Below are positions 54,563 through 63,621 of a stretch of 64,000 bases of DNA, piece by piece. Both the position numbers and the translations under genes were made by a program. The notes beneath the pieces are model-generated. The model did no database searches. It saw only the letters and a list, made by a program, of their open reading frames with translations, and was not told where the DNA came from. The stretch lies in NCBI GenBank assembly GCA_918797485.1, contig CAKKNE010000001.1, forward strand, positions 2,356,001 to 2,420,000. Direction: 5' to 3'. Origin of the DNA: Pelagomonas calceolata (lineage: Eukaryota; Sar; Pelagophyceae; Pelagomonadales; Pelagomonadaceae). How positions within the stretch are numbered: the first letter of the stretch is position 1; every line of letters begins with the position of its first letter.

Positions 54563-55861
54563 ATGGGTCGCGTCGCGCGCCGCCGCAGCGCCAAGCGCCG
54601 TCGCATGCGCCCGTATACTACGATCGACGGCCTCCTGCGGGCGGCCCGGCGCCACGCACTACAGTCCACGGCCGCGCCGTCGCTGCCGCTGCCATTCCGG
54701 ACGCCGCAGCTGCGGCCGGCGAGGAATGCAGTGCGCGTTGTACGCCATTTGTCCGGACTAGGAGCCGTGGCCGCGAAGGACCTGCCCGCGGGCACGACGC
54801 TCGTGTGCGAGAAGGCGTTGGCCATGGTCCTCGACGCGCAAGTTGACAGCATAACTGAGGACGACACGGACACGAATCCAAACAAGGTTCATTACATCCC
54901 AAGTGGCGGCGACAACGCCGACAGCGCGTTGCTCATTTTGAGAATCGCCTCCCGCATAAATGAAGAGCCTTCATTCGTAGAGGAGCTGTCCATGCTCTTT
55001 CCTCGCACTGATGACGACCTGTCCAAGTTGAGACCGTGGAGCTGCGCGCCGCACCTCCGGAGCCTCGTCGACGCGGCCCTCTCCACTTTAGATGACTCGC
55101 TCGCAAAGCGCTTGCCGCACATCGTGCGCTACAACGCGGTCTCCTGCGAGACCGGTGGTGAGTTATACTCTCATGCGACGTCTTCCGAAGCACTACTGTC
55201 GGGCATCGCCTTGTTTCGGGATTCCTCGGTGTTCAACCATAGTAATGAACCCAATGTGGCGAGGTGGCACTGCGGCGACGTCGTCTGTTTCCGGACAAAT
55301 CGGGCCGTCGCAGCCGGCGAGGCCTTGACGGTGAGCTACGTGGCGTCGCCTTTACTCCCCGACCCCGCAGCGGCGCGCGGCGCGCTGGCCCACTTCGACT
55401 TTGTGGCCGATGGCGAGGAGGCGTCGCCGGCGGTGGACGCAGAGGCCCAGGCTCAACTGATGATGCTCTCGCCGTCGGAGCGCCTGGCGACGATCGCGCA
55501 AGCCGAGGCCGCGGCATCGCTGTTCGCCGACCGCTTGGAGTTGACAATACAAAAAGCGGCCGCGCTCCAGGCGTCCGGCGACGCCGGCGCCGCCGCCGAG
55601 GCGTGGCTCACTGCTGTACTCGCGGCCTCGGAGTGGCTGCCGCCGAACGACGAGCAGGTCGCGGCGATCGGCGTCCAGTGCGCGAAGGCTCTGGCCCACG
55701 CGGACGGTTTGGAGGCGGCCCGAGCGGTCCTCAAGGCCGCCTACGCGTCGCATTCAATTTCGTTCGGGCCCGGCGTGCGGTTGTTTGCGAGGCGCTACGA
55801 GGCCGATCTCCTGCTGCCGCCCGAGGCGCCCGAAGAGTTGCTAATCACATTGGTCACTTAA
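54563..55861 (+). CDS. SET-domain protein (SMYD-like)
   Basis: Single exon, 432 residues. The start of a SET domain is seen at SGLGAVAAKDLPAGTTLVCEKAL. The catalytic end reads SSVFNHSNEPNVARWHCGDVVCFRTNRAVAAGEALTVSY, matching the NHSCxPN and GEE(L/I)xxxY motifs. The insert between halves lacks a MYND finger. The C-terminal 150 residues are helical, TPR-like as in SMYD proteins. It probably methylates lysine in histone or non-histone proteins. NHSN replaces the usual NHSC. Confidence 0.8.
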   Translation: MGRVARRRSAKRRRMRPYTTIDGLLRAARRHALQSTAAPSLPLPFRTPQLRPARNAVRVVRHLSGLGAVAAKDLPAGTTLVCEKALAMVLDAQVDSITEDDTDTNPNKVHYIPSGGDNADSALLILRIASRINEEPSFVEELSMLFPRTDDDLSKLRPWSCAPHLRSLVDAALSTLDDSLAKRLPHIVRYNAVSCETGGELYSHATSSEALLSGIALFRDSSVFNHSNEPNVARWHCGDVVCFRTNRAVAAGEALTVSYVASPLLPDPAAARGALAHFDFVADGEEASPAVDAEAQAQLMMLSPSERLATIAQAEAAASLFADRLELTIQKAAALQASGDAGAAAEAWLTAVLAASEWLPPNDEQVAAIGVQCAKALAHADGLEAARAVLKAAYASHSISFGPGVRLFARRYEADLLLPPEAPEELLITLVT

Positions 55862-55951
55862 TCATAACATGTCCCGTCGACTGTGGGGGGGAGCGGTCGC
55901 CTCGCGCTCGTCTCGACGGCGGTCGAAGGCGCGAAGTCCCCCGTGGAGTAA

Positions 55952-57625
55952 TCACAACCCGGTCTGCCCCCTGCCTTTAATATGGGACCGCTGGAAGTCT
56001 CGAGAACGGCCGTCGTACTGGTAGGCCGCCAGGCGCTTGTTCAATATATTGGACTTGGTCAGGTTCCGCGCGGGCGGGTAGTAGGCCGTGAATAACGCAT
56101 TGGCCAGCTTACGAGCCCTTTCCGCATCAGTAGTAGCCAACAGCGCGAGTAAAGCCTTCCGCTTCGAATCTTCCAGCCTCCCGGAAGTCTGGGGCCCGTA
56201 CAACATCGGAGGTTGCTCGCCCGTCCTTTCGTCGACTTTCGGGAGAGGTCGGTCCTGGTTGCAGTCCAACAATAACACTAACTGCACCGCATCCCGGAAG
56301 GCCAACAACCCTTGATCAGTTTCAAATAACAACTGCTGCGCTTGGTACGTCTTTTGCGCGTGGTTCAGGTTAGCCAACTCCGCCTTCAAAGCAGGTGGCG
56401 CCGTCTTCATATCTAGATCAGCATGTTGCTTCTTGAATTGTTCGGCGGCTGTCTCATAGGCCTTCCGCTTATCGCTAAGAGCTTGGGAGGCATTGGACGT
56501 GAACCGGAAGTGGGCAAAGGCTAATTGAGTTTCATGTAACTGAGGCTTCCGCTCTACTTTATTCTCGCCGTCGTAGCATCCGGTTAAATGCGAAGATTCG
56601 AACTTTTGACGGTACACGAGCTTGCCCTCATCATCTTTACAGCCGGCGGAAGTCAAGACGTGCTTGAAGGGCCGCGCGTGCAATAAACAACCAGTGGCTC
56701 TCAAAGAATGGGGGTACTGGTGGAAGATACTACGAGCGCCAATGTCCGCGTCCGTCCATCGTGATGGCGAGAAGGGAGCAGGTGGTGGTACGACTTCTTC
56801 TAACCTCCATGTGCGCGCGATCCTATCATACATCTCGCCACCCACAAAATCAGCGGGTCTTTGCCTATTAGGGTGCCAGGGCGCGTCCCGGTAATGGGGC
56901 GTCGTCGCCGCCAACTGTCGCAACCAAGCGAATTCTGGTAATGAAGTATCTGCGACTATAGAAGCCGCCATCGGGCCGTCCACCGACTGTCGAGCCATAT
57001 GGTCCACGAGCGGTAATACCCTACCGCCCCAGTAGCAGGGGTAGGCGAAGAACTCGTCTAGGTCCGGGTACACCAGCCACGCCTCTAGGGGTAACTCTTG
57101 TAAGTACTCATTCACGGCCGCAGTTTTTAGTTGCGACGAATAGGAAGACACATACCGCAACGACTCAGAAGGTACGCGATAGTCCCGGAAGACTTTTGCG
57201 GTTCTCTCGGCGTCCGTCGCACTACCTGGTTCTACTTTAACACCATGTATGACAAAGCGAGATCGAGAGAAATCAATACCAGCAGCACCATACCACCGCA
57301 GAAAATGCGCCAATAGTCCGGGCGAATCATCTCGTAAATAGGAAAAGAGGTAGAACTTCGGGTCGCCCGGTACATTAGTAGGTAATGCGCACGCGCGCGG
57401 TTTTCTCGATCTTCGTTCGAAGTTTCCCCACTCGACGTCCGTGAGTAAATGTAAAGGCCTCCCGTAGTACTTGTAGGGCGCGTAGTACAACCGCTCCACG
57501 ATGCGTTTCTGTTCGGCGAGCTTCTCCTTCTCCTTCAACTCTTTGGACTTTTTGTGGGCCTTCGACATGCGCGCGTTCGGTGTGAGGCATAGGGAAGCGA
57601 GGATGATGAGACGGAGCGCCATCAT
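55952..57625 (-). CDS. Glycosyltransferase-like protein (GT92/GT2-type)
   Basis: Single exon, 557 residues; start is the first of two adjacent ATGs. A hydrophobic leader (MMALRLIILASLCLTP) suggests secretory-pathway entry. The core contains FSYLRDDSPGLLAHFLRWYGAAGIDF, SQLKTAAVNEYLQ and WLVYPDLDEFFAYPC, where the DLDEFF motif corresponds to the metal-binding acidic motif of GT92-like enzymes. It also has a His-rich C-terminal half (HLTGCYDGENK, ETQLAFAHFRF). Sugar specificity unknown. It is head-to-head with another Golgi-type enzyme. Confidence 0.75.
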   Translation of the reverse strand: MMALRLIILASLCLTPNARMSKAHKKSKELKEKEKLAEQKRIVERLYYAPYKYYGRPLHLLTDVEWGNFERRSRKPRACALPTNVPGDPKFYLFSYLRDDSPGLLAHFLRWYGAAGIDFSRSRFVIHGVKVEPGSATDAERTAKVFRDYRVPSESLRYVSSYSSQLKTAAVNEYLQELPLEAWLVYPDLDEFFAYPCYWGGRVLPLVDHMARQSVDGPMAASIVADTSLPEFAWLRQLAATTPHYRDAPWHPNRQRPADFVGGEMYDRIARTWRLEEVVPPPAPFSPSRWTDADIGARSIFHQYPHSLRATGCLLHARPFKHVLTSAGCKDDEGKLVYRQKFESSHLTGCYDGENKVERKPQLHETQLAFAHFRFTSNASQALSDKRKAYETAAEQFKKQHADLDMKTAPPALKAELANLNHAQKTYQAQQLLFETDQGLLAFRDAVQLVLLLDCNQDRPLPKVDERTGEQPPMLYGPQTSGRLEDSKRKALLALLATTDAERARKLANALFTAYYPPARNLTKSNILNKRLAAYQYDGRSRDFQRSHIKGRGQTGL

Positions 57626-57853
57626 CCTTTGCGCGCGCGGTGGCTTGGCGCGGGTGCGCTGTCAAATGCGCGCGGTCAATATTGGGCCGCACGCGCTGTG
57701 CGCAGGGTCAGCGCTTTGTGTGCCGCGCCAGGCGCAGGGCTCGAAAATTTTGGTACCCTCGTCGTCTGCGGGCTGCGGCGAATGCGTCAGCTGTCTGCAA
57801 GGGCGCGCAGCGAGCGTAAGCCACCGAATTGCGGCTGCGGGCAAAAATCTCTT

Positions 57854-57876
57854 GCTAGTGTCTTACTGCCGCTAGC
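57854..57876 (+). promoter_or_regulatory. GCTAG/TGTCTTAC inverted-repeat element in glycosyltransferase promoter
   Basis: GCTAGTGTCTTACTG then CCGCTAGC, 23 bp, in the 421-bp shared promoter, 170 bp before the plus-strand ATG. Confidence 0.6.
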
Positions 57877-58046
57877 ACCAACGGCCCTCAATTCGCTGCA
57901 AAAGCGCTGAGCGTGCTGCTGGTAGCACAACGATATTCATATATAGCCCTTCGCGCGCACCAGCGAGAAACGTGCGAAAAAGGTGCCGGATTGACAACAA
58001 CAGCCCCTCAGGAGGCATATAGCGCAGCCGCCGCGCAGCCGCAGCG

Positions 58047-59537
58047 ATGCCGTCGCGCGCGCACGCGTGGACGCTGCGCTACCTACGGCTCTGCGGCGTC
58101 GCGCTACCCTTATTGCTCGTGCTGCACGCGACGCGCGGGCCTACCGTGCGCGAGCCGGCCGTCTCGCCCACAGCTGATGATGCCCTCCACGCCGTCGACG
58201 CGACGCCTGCTCGATGGCGTGGGTTCGCGCGGCGCGGCCGCCAACTGCTGCGCGCGCGCGACATCTTCGGCAAGAAGGAGACGGAGCGGCGGCCGCGATC
58301 GAGACGAAGCGAATCGAGACATCTGCCGGCCTTCGAGACGGAGCGGCGCGGCAGTACCGTGGTTCGAGCCGACGCGACGCCGGAGAACTTGCGGTTGCTC
58401 TACGCCATCATGGCGTATGATCGCAAGCAGCACATCCACCTGCTGACGATGCTCCACTCGGCCGTGAGCATGTGCGAGGGTGGGTTGAGGGTTACTATAC
58501 TGCTGTATACGGCTGATAGCAACCCCTACACGCCCAAAGAACGCGAGGAACTCCAAGCGCTATGTGATTCGTGTACGGGAAGAACAGGCGGTACCCTCGC
58601 GCTAGAAAACATCGCCGTGGACGCCCAACTCAAGTTCGACGCGACGATGCAACATAGGAAGGAATTTTTGAGAAGGATCGATGAATACGATTTATTTGTC
58701 TACAGCGAGGACGACGTCCATATCGAGTTGAGGCACATCGCGGCCTATGTGGAAGCGTCATCTCACCTAGCTAGATCAGAAGACGGCCACAAGTACGTGC
58801 TGGGCTGGCAGCGGCTGGAGAGAAATGGCATTGGATTGGGAGCCGAACACGTCATGTGGGAGAACGGTGTAGATAATTATCACGGCGTCGAGGTCGGTGG
58901 TCGGTTGTACGCGACGATGGTCAATCCTCATGCGGGCGCGTGGATGGCTACACGTGCGGAACTAAAAGCTCATCACAAGCAGTGTCGGATACTCCACATC
59001 CCGAAGACCGCGGGATCCTTTACGAGAGTACGAGCGGGAGGTTGGAATTTGTACATGAACTGTGGTCGACGTAAAGTGTTACCGGTTCGTAATTTCCAGA
59101 ACTTTTTGGTGCACCATTTACCGGACAAGAACTGGTGGCAGCGGAGCGAATGCGCCGTCGCCGTTCCCGACCTGTTGGCGCATTTCCGAGGATGGAACGA
59201 GAGATATGCGAGGGGCGATCGGTCCATGGTCTGTGGAAGATGGTGGATCCCAGGCGATTTTTGTAGAGATGAGTTGCAGGTGGTCCCCGCGGGTGAGCGC
59301 AAGAAGCGTTTTGGCATCAAGGGCTCGTGCACGGTCTGGCGCAACCGAACGTCGGGCGAGGAGACAATTACATTACCAAATGAAAAGATGAAGCGGCTCG
59401 CGGCGATCGTACAAGCAAGAGAGGACGCCGGGTCACGCGCGGCGAAAAATCTTAGAGTCGTGGCGTCTTCCGGCGGCGACGGGCGGTCGATTAGTTCGAG
59501 GCGGTTCCGCGGGAGCATGCTTCGTCATGGTGGGTAA
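58047..59537 (+). CDS. Type II membrane glycosyltransferase-like protein
   Basis: Single exon, 496 residues. A single N-terminal hydrophobic anchor (YLRLCGVALPLLLVLH) is followed by a stem region. The catalytic part begins near residue 115 (LLYAIMAYDRKQHIHLL) with LFVYSEDDVHIEL, an acidic DDV motif, and conserved YHGVEVGGRLYATM and HIPKTAGSF phrases. It probably acts in the Golgi on glycoproteins or polysaccharides. Residues about 46-60 (DALHAVDATPARWRG) are encoded by an introner-like repeat inside the coding frame. Confidence 0.75.
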   Translation: MPSRAHAWTLRYLRLCGVALPLLLVLHATRGPTVREPAVSPTADDALHAVDATPARWRGFARRGRQLLRARDIFGKKETERRPRSRRSESRHLPAFETERRGSTVVRADATPENLRLLYAIMAYDRKQHIHLLTMLHSAVSMCEGGLRVTILLYTADSNPYTPKEREELQALCDSCTGRTGGTLALENIAVDAQLKFDATMQHRKEFLRRIDEYDLFVYSEDDVHIELRHIAAYVEASSHLARSEDGHKYVLGWQRLERNGIGLGAEHVMWENGVDNYHGVEVGGRLYATMVNPHAGAWMATRAELKAHHKQCRILHIPKTAGSFTRVRAGGWNLYMNCGRRKVLPVRNFQNFLVHHLPDKNWWQRSECAVAVPDLLAHFRGWNERYARGDRSMVCGRWWIPGDFCRDELQVVPAGERKKRFGIKGSCTVWRNRTSGEETITLPNEKMKRLAAIVQAREDAGSRAAKNLRVVASSGGDGRSISSRRFRGSMLRHGG

Positions 59538-59568
59538 GTTATAGTATGTGTGATTCGATTGATCCGTA

Positions 59569-59592
59569 CTAGTGTCTTACCGAGCGCTAGGC
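59569..59592 (+). promoter_or_regulatory. GCTAG/TGTCTTAC-type element (ACTAG variant)
   Basis: ACTAGTGTCTTACCGA then GCGCTAGG, 217 bp before the transporter ATG at 59809. The outer bases are changed but the TGTCTTAC core is intact. Confidence 0.5.
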
Positions 59593-59808
59593 CAAAAAAA
59601 TCGTGGTTTCATCGGCATCCAAGCTGCCGATACAAGCAGCGAGCGATAGATCTGTCCGTCCGGAACCAAAATCTAGCAGCTGTTGTCCGTCGCCGCTCGC
59701 CGGGCACCAATCGGCGCACAATAAAACACATACACCACCACCCCAAAAAAAGGCTGCCAGCACCTTCACGCTGCCATATAAAAAATTAAGGACCACCCGA
59801 CCGGCGCG

Positions 59809-60822
59809 ATGGACCCGCGGAGGTTGGTCAGGTGGTTGGATGTCGGGGCATGTATACTTTTGTACATGACGGTCGGGCCCGCCCTCATCCTCGTCAATAA
59901 ACAAATCCTGACGACGTACGGCTTCGGCTACCCCATGTTGGTGAGCGGTTTAGGACAGGCATCGTCCGCCATCGGCGCGACCTTCGTCGTGAAAATCATG
60001 AAGTGGCAGCCGTTGTCGGACCAGGCCCAAAAAATGACGTGGAGTTTCTACCGACGGAACATGGTGGTCGTCGGCGCGGCCTTCGCCGCTTCCTTATGTT
60101 TCGGCAACGCGGGCTACATGTACCTGACCGTGTCCTTCGTGCAGATGCTGAAGGCGTTCACGCCGTGTGTCGTGGTGGCGATGCTTTACGTTACTGGAGT
60201 AGATTCGCCGTCGCAGAAAGTCTCATTGAGCGTGCTAGGCATGTCTTTGGGGACGGTAGTAGCTTCTCTAGGTGAAGCGAACTTCAATTTACTCGGATTC
60301 TTGATCATGTGCTGTGCGGAGACTGCAGAGGCTACAAGGTTAGTACTCACACAACGCCTATTGTGCAATTTGAGGTTCGGGGCCTTTGAAGGCTTGTATC
60401 TCATGGCGCCGATCTGTGCGCTCTGGATGTGGGGCCTGGCCTGCTTTCTCGAGGTGCCTCGCGTGATGGCGAAGGGCGACTTCCAACGCATCCGGGACCA
60501 CTTCCCGATCTTCTGTTTCGCGGCGTTGCTCGGTTTCGCCGTGAACGTGGCGTCCTTCCTCGTTATTAAGCGGACTTCCAGTGTTATGGTCAAATTGTTA
60601 GGAACAGCGCGGAACGCGGGGCTGGTCCTCTTCTCGGCTTTGGCGATGGGCGAGGAGGTCACGGGCCAGCAGGCGCTCGGCTACACGATCTGCCTCCTCT
60701 TCTTCGGCTGCTACAACTACTACAAGCTCACGGAGACGAAGGCGGTGCCTTCCCAAAGCGCGGCGGACGCCGAGGCGGGCGAGGCCGGCGAGGAGCTGCT
60801 GCGGGGCGCGGGGAAGAAGTAG
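59809..60822 (+). CDS. Nucleotide-sugar / triose-phosphate-type translocator (DMT superfamily)
   Basis: Single exon, 337 residues with about ten membrane spans. ALILVNKQILTTYGFGYPM at the first span, SVSFVQMLKAFTPC-like MYLTVSFVQMLKAFTPCVV, RLVLTQRLL, and VKLLGTARNAGLVLFSALAMGEEVTGQQALGYTICL are typical of the TPT/NST family. There is no long transit peptide, so a Golgi or ER nucleotide-sugar or sugar-phosphate transporter is more likely than a plastid TPT; it would fit the neighbouring glycosyltransferases. Confidence 0.88.
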   Translation: MDPRRLVRWLDVGACILLYMTVGPALILVNKQILTTYGFGYPMLVSGLGQASSAIGATFVVKIMKWQPLSDQAQKMTWSFYRRNMVVVGAAFAASLCFGNAGYMYLTVSFVQMLKAFTPCVVVAMLYVTGVDSPSQKVSLSVLGMSLGTVVASLGEANFNLLGFLIMCCAETAEATRLVLTQRLLCNLRFGAFEGLYLMAPICALWMWGLACFLEVPRVMAKGDFQRIRDHFPIFCFAALLGFAVNVASFLVIKRTSSVMVKLLGTARNAGLVLFSALAMGEEVTGQQALGYTICLLFFGCYNYYKLTETKAVPSQSAADAEAGEAGEELLRGAGKK

Positions 60823-60875
60823 GTCGTGTCCTCCCCCGGTTGTCTAATCGCGTCGTACATACTTATGTTAGCGCC

Positions 60876-62003
60876 CTAGCCCTCGGCTTCGCGGGCGGCG
60901 AGCACGGCGCGCGCGCATTTGAGGTCACGCTGCACGAGCGAAACTAGAGGGTGCGCGCCACCGAGCACCCGTCGCGCACTCGGCGCCACATCCTCGAGCG
61001 TGGTCACGGCCTCGCGGATATCGTCGAGCGTGGCGCCTTCGTCATAGTAGAGCGCTTTCGCGTAAAGCGACCTCATCCTGAGCGTGAACTCATGACTCTC
61101 TCCAAAGAAGGGTCGCAGCAAGGGCACCGTTCTGCGCAGCAGCGACTTGGCTTCGTCAAAGCGCTCTAATTTAAAAAGGGAAGAAGCGTAGTTGTTGGCT
61201 GATACAAGGGTCTGTCTATTTTCCGCTCCATATAGTTTCAACTCTGCAGAGTATATGTCTCGTTCGATCCGTACAGCATGTTCAACCTGTCCAAGCATAA
61301 CATACGTCCTCGCAAGATTGCCCTGAGTGACGAGCATGGTTTTTTCTGGTACATCAAGGCGCCGCATCATAGCTAAGTCGGCCTCTTGCACGGCCAAAGC
61401 GTCCTCGAAGTGCCCTGCTTCGAATAAACCGTTTCCAAGCACGCTCATCGCCAACCTCCGAAGCCAGCCCCCCTCCGGCTGCCCCACATACGTCTTCCAG
61501 CACGCCCACCCAAGCGCACAGGACACGACACCGTGGTAGTCCTGCTCGCACAGGCTGCACTTGTCCCACCGCTGGAACCTCGAATGAATCGCCTTGGCCC
61601 CCAAATTGTTCTCCTCCGCCTCCGCAATCAAAATCTTCGCCTGTTCCGCCAGACACGACACGTGGGCAAGACCCGCCGTCCCGCGGCACGCGCACCCGCG
61701 CACGAGGCCCTCTTTTGTTTTCCAGTGGAGAGCTTGCGTGCAGATGTAGCACGTCTGGCCCTTTGTGTCCTCGGCGCACGCCTCCGCCGCGACCGCGACG
61801 GCCTCCGTGTACTTCTTATTTGCATTGTATTGCTCGGCGCCGCCCGCTTTTTTTATCGGTTTGCAGAGCTTGTCGTGGCCGCCCTCTTTCCAGTGCTGCA
61901 CCTGGCAGGCTGCCCCGCAGTAGCGCGTGCTGCAGCGGCCGCATTTCTTGCCCAAGGTTAAGCCAAGCTCGGTGGCGCAGACGGCGCACTGCGTGAGGAT
62001 CAT
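60876..62003 (-). CDS. MYND zinc finger / RING-variant / TPR protein (copy 2)
   Basis: Single exon, 375 residues. It has the same order as the copy at 36460: MYND finger (CAVC...CGRCSTRYCGAACQVQHW), RING-CH-like segment (CYICTQALHWKTKEGLVRGCACRGTAGLAHVSC...CSLCEQDYHG) and TPR-like C-terminal half (TLVSANNYASSLFKLERFDEAKSLL). The zinc-binding part is nearly identical between copies whereas the TPR part has drifted, suggesting constraint on the finger region. An introner-like GTCGAtGGCG stretch lies just upstream of the ATG. Confidence 0.88.
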   Translation of the reverse strand: MILTQCAVCATELGLTLGKKCGRCSTRYCGAACQVQHWKEGGHDKLCKPIKKAGGAEQYNANKKYTEAVAVAAEACAEDTKGQTCYICTQALHWKTKEGLVRGCACRGTAGLAHVSCLAEQAKILIAEAEENNLGAKAIHSRFQRWDKCSLCEQDYHGVVSCALGWACWKTYVGQPEGGWLRRLAMSVLGNGLFEAGHFEDALAVQEADLAMMRRLDVPEKTMLVTQGNLARTYVMLGQVEHAVRIERDIYSAELKLYGAENRQTLVSANNYASSLFKLERFDEAKSLLRRTVPLLRPFFGESHEFTLRMRSLYAKALYYDEGATLDDIREAVTTLEDVAPSARRVLGGAHPLVSLVQRDLKCARAVLAAREAEG

Positions 62004-62065
62004 ACTGCGTGGGGGCAGCCTCCACGCCGTCGATGAGACGCGTTTGGCCCGTTTTGGGGGTACTT

Positions 62066-62085
62066 CCTAGTGCCTTACAGCTAGC
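62066..62085 (+). promoter_or_regulatory. GCTAG/TGTCTTAC-type element (TGCCTTAC variant)
   Basis: CCTAGTGCCTTACAGCTAGC, 20 bp, in the divergent promoter between MYND copy 2 and the methyltransferase-like gene, 80 bp before the latter's ATG. Confidence 0.5.
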
Positions 62086-62165
62086 TCACGCAGCGCCCGA
62101 AATGCCGGGCTTTTGTGAGGCGCCGGGCAGCCTAAAAAACAAGCGGGGCGCAGGAGGGCAGCCCC

Positions 62166-63287
62166 ATGGACCTCCGCCAGCGCACGACCATCGCCACGGA
62201 CCCCTTCGCGACCATCAAAGGCATCGGAAGTCTCACGCTCCGTGCTGAGCAGTACGCCGACCTCGACGCGCCGTCGGTGGCGCGAAGCGTGTCCGTCGAA
62301 CGGACGCTGCAGACTTTGGTCAATCTTTCGGCCCAAGCGCACCCCTTGGAGACGTCGACGTTGAAAGGCGCCCGAGAAGGCGTCGACGGCGAGGAGCAGC
62401 GCCACCTGACCGCCCCCAGGTTTTATTTGTTGGATCTAGCTCTACGAGTGTGGTCCGAGACGACGTACGCGCATCTGCCCGATCGAAGGTTTGTCGATTT
62501 GACGGGAAGTAATGGCGAGAACTGCGTCGCCGCTTCGTTATTACGGGACTGGGTCTCGTGCCGGAGCATCGAGCCGATCCCCGAAGCTAGAGTATTGGCC
62601 AAAGCGCTGGTGGATGAGCGAGATAAGCGGCATAATCGAAGGAGGCGAGGGGCGAGTAGACGTGGCAGGGAACCGCAAAAACCACCGGCGCAAGTCTACA
62701 TCGAGGAGGCGTCGTGCCTGTGGAACTGCGACTGGTACGACTGCGACGTGGCCTTGTTCGACGCGACGCGGCCAGCATTCAGCGCTTTTGTCGACGAGGG
62801 CGCGTTCGTCCGGGCCGCGCTCTGGCCGGGTCTCGCGCGGTGCGCGGAGGGTACGGTCGTCTGCCTCATCTCGCGGGACCCGAACCCGACCGTGCGACGA
62901 GCCGAGCTCATCCCGACGGAGGGGCCGTCGGCCTGCGAGTTGCTCGACTCGTGCGTGATCGCGTGCGGCGACGGCGGGACGGCCGAAGCGCTGCGGGCGG
63001 ACATCGTCAAGACCATCGCGCCGTCGTCGGACCCCCGACTTGTACAAAGGCGCGAGCAGAGCAAGACTACTGGATTATTACTCAAGGTGCAGGACGCGCA
63101 CCGCGCGTCCTTGCGACGCAACGTCACGGAGTTCCAGCTCGGGTCGCCCTCCGATGAAAGCTCGTGGGGCTCGACGCCGACGCCCCAAAAGAGCCCGACG
63201 CTCGGCATCGTCCGCCAGCGCAAGTTCGGCGTGGACAAGAGTCCGCTGGGGTCGTTGCTCGAGAAGCGCGGGAGCCGGGACTCGTAA
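62166..63287 (+). CDS. Methyltransferase-like protein (Rossmann, DOT1/METTL-like)
   Basis: Single exon, 373 residues. A probable SAM-binding segment reads FVDLTGSNGENCVAASLL with a following acidic SIEPIPEA, then WNCDWYDCDVALFDATRPAF, in the order of class I methyltransferase motifs I, II and IV as in DOT1-like proteins. The motif I loop (TGSNGEN) departs from the usual GxGxG, so activity is uncertain. A basic insert (RHNRRRRGASRRGRE) separates strands. The C-terminal 100 residues are Ser/Pro-rich. Confidence 0.55.
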   Translation: MDLRQRTTIATDPFATIKGIGSLTLRAEQYADLDAPSVARSVSVERTLQTLVNLSAQAHPLETSTLKGAREGVDGEEQRHLTAPRFYLLDLALRVWSETTYAHLPDRRFVDLTGSNGENCVAASLLRDWVSCRSIEPIPEARVLAKALVDERDKRHNRRRRGASRRGREPQKPPAQVYIEEASCLWNCDWYDCDVALFDATRPAFSAFVDEGAFVRAALWPGLARCAEGTVVCLISRDPNPTVRRAELIPTEGPSACELLDSCVIACGDGGTAEALRADIVKTIAPSSDPRLVQRREQSKTTGLLLKVQDAHRASLRRNVTEFQLGSPSDESSWGSTPTPQKSPTLGIVRQRKFGVDKSPLGSLLEKRGSRDS

Positions 63288-63621
63288 GAATGTTGTGTAT
63301 TTCTCTAGTCTATTTCTGGGTGCGCTGGCGTCGATGGCGTTTCGCTCAGGCTCAGGCTAGTTACGTCGCGGGGTCCCCCGTACCCCTCCCGCTCCCCCCG
63401 GGCCCACCCGTCCGGCTGGACTAGGACGCAAGGGCTGAGTCACAGGGACTCGCACGCCCCCCCCCTCTTCGGGACGCCCCCCATCAGGTTTCGGAGCTAG
63501 TGTCTTACAGGTCGCTAGCTCCAGCCATTCCTCCGCTTCCGCGGCCGCAGCGTCCTAGCGTTGCAGTTTCAGACCGACTGAACGCATTCGCAGCACCTTA
63601 CACTCACCCTCTCCACGAACC
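63288..63621 (+). promoter_or_regulatory. Fumarase promoter with GCTAG/TGTCTTAC element
   Basis: 334 bp. GGCGTCGATGGCGTTTCGCTC (introner-like) lies near 63328. The best-conserved GCTAG element lies at 63496..63519 (GCTAGTGTCTTACAG then GTCGCTAGC, extended on both sides to GAGCTAG/CTAGCTC), 102 bp before the ATG. Confidence 0.6.
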
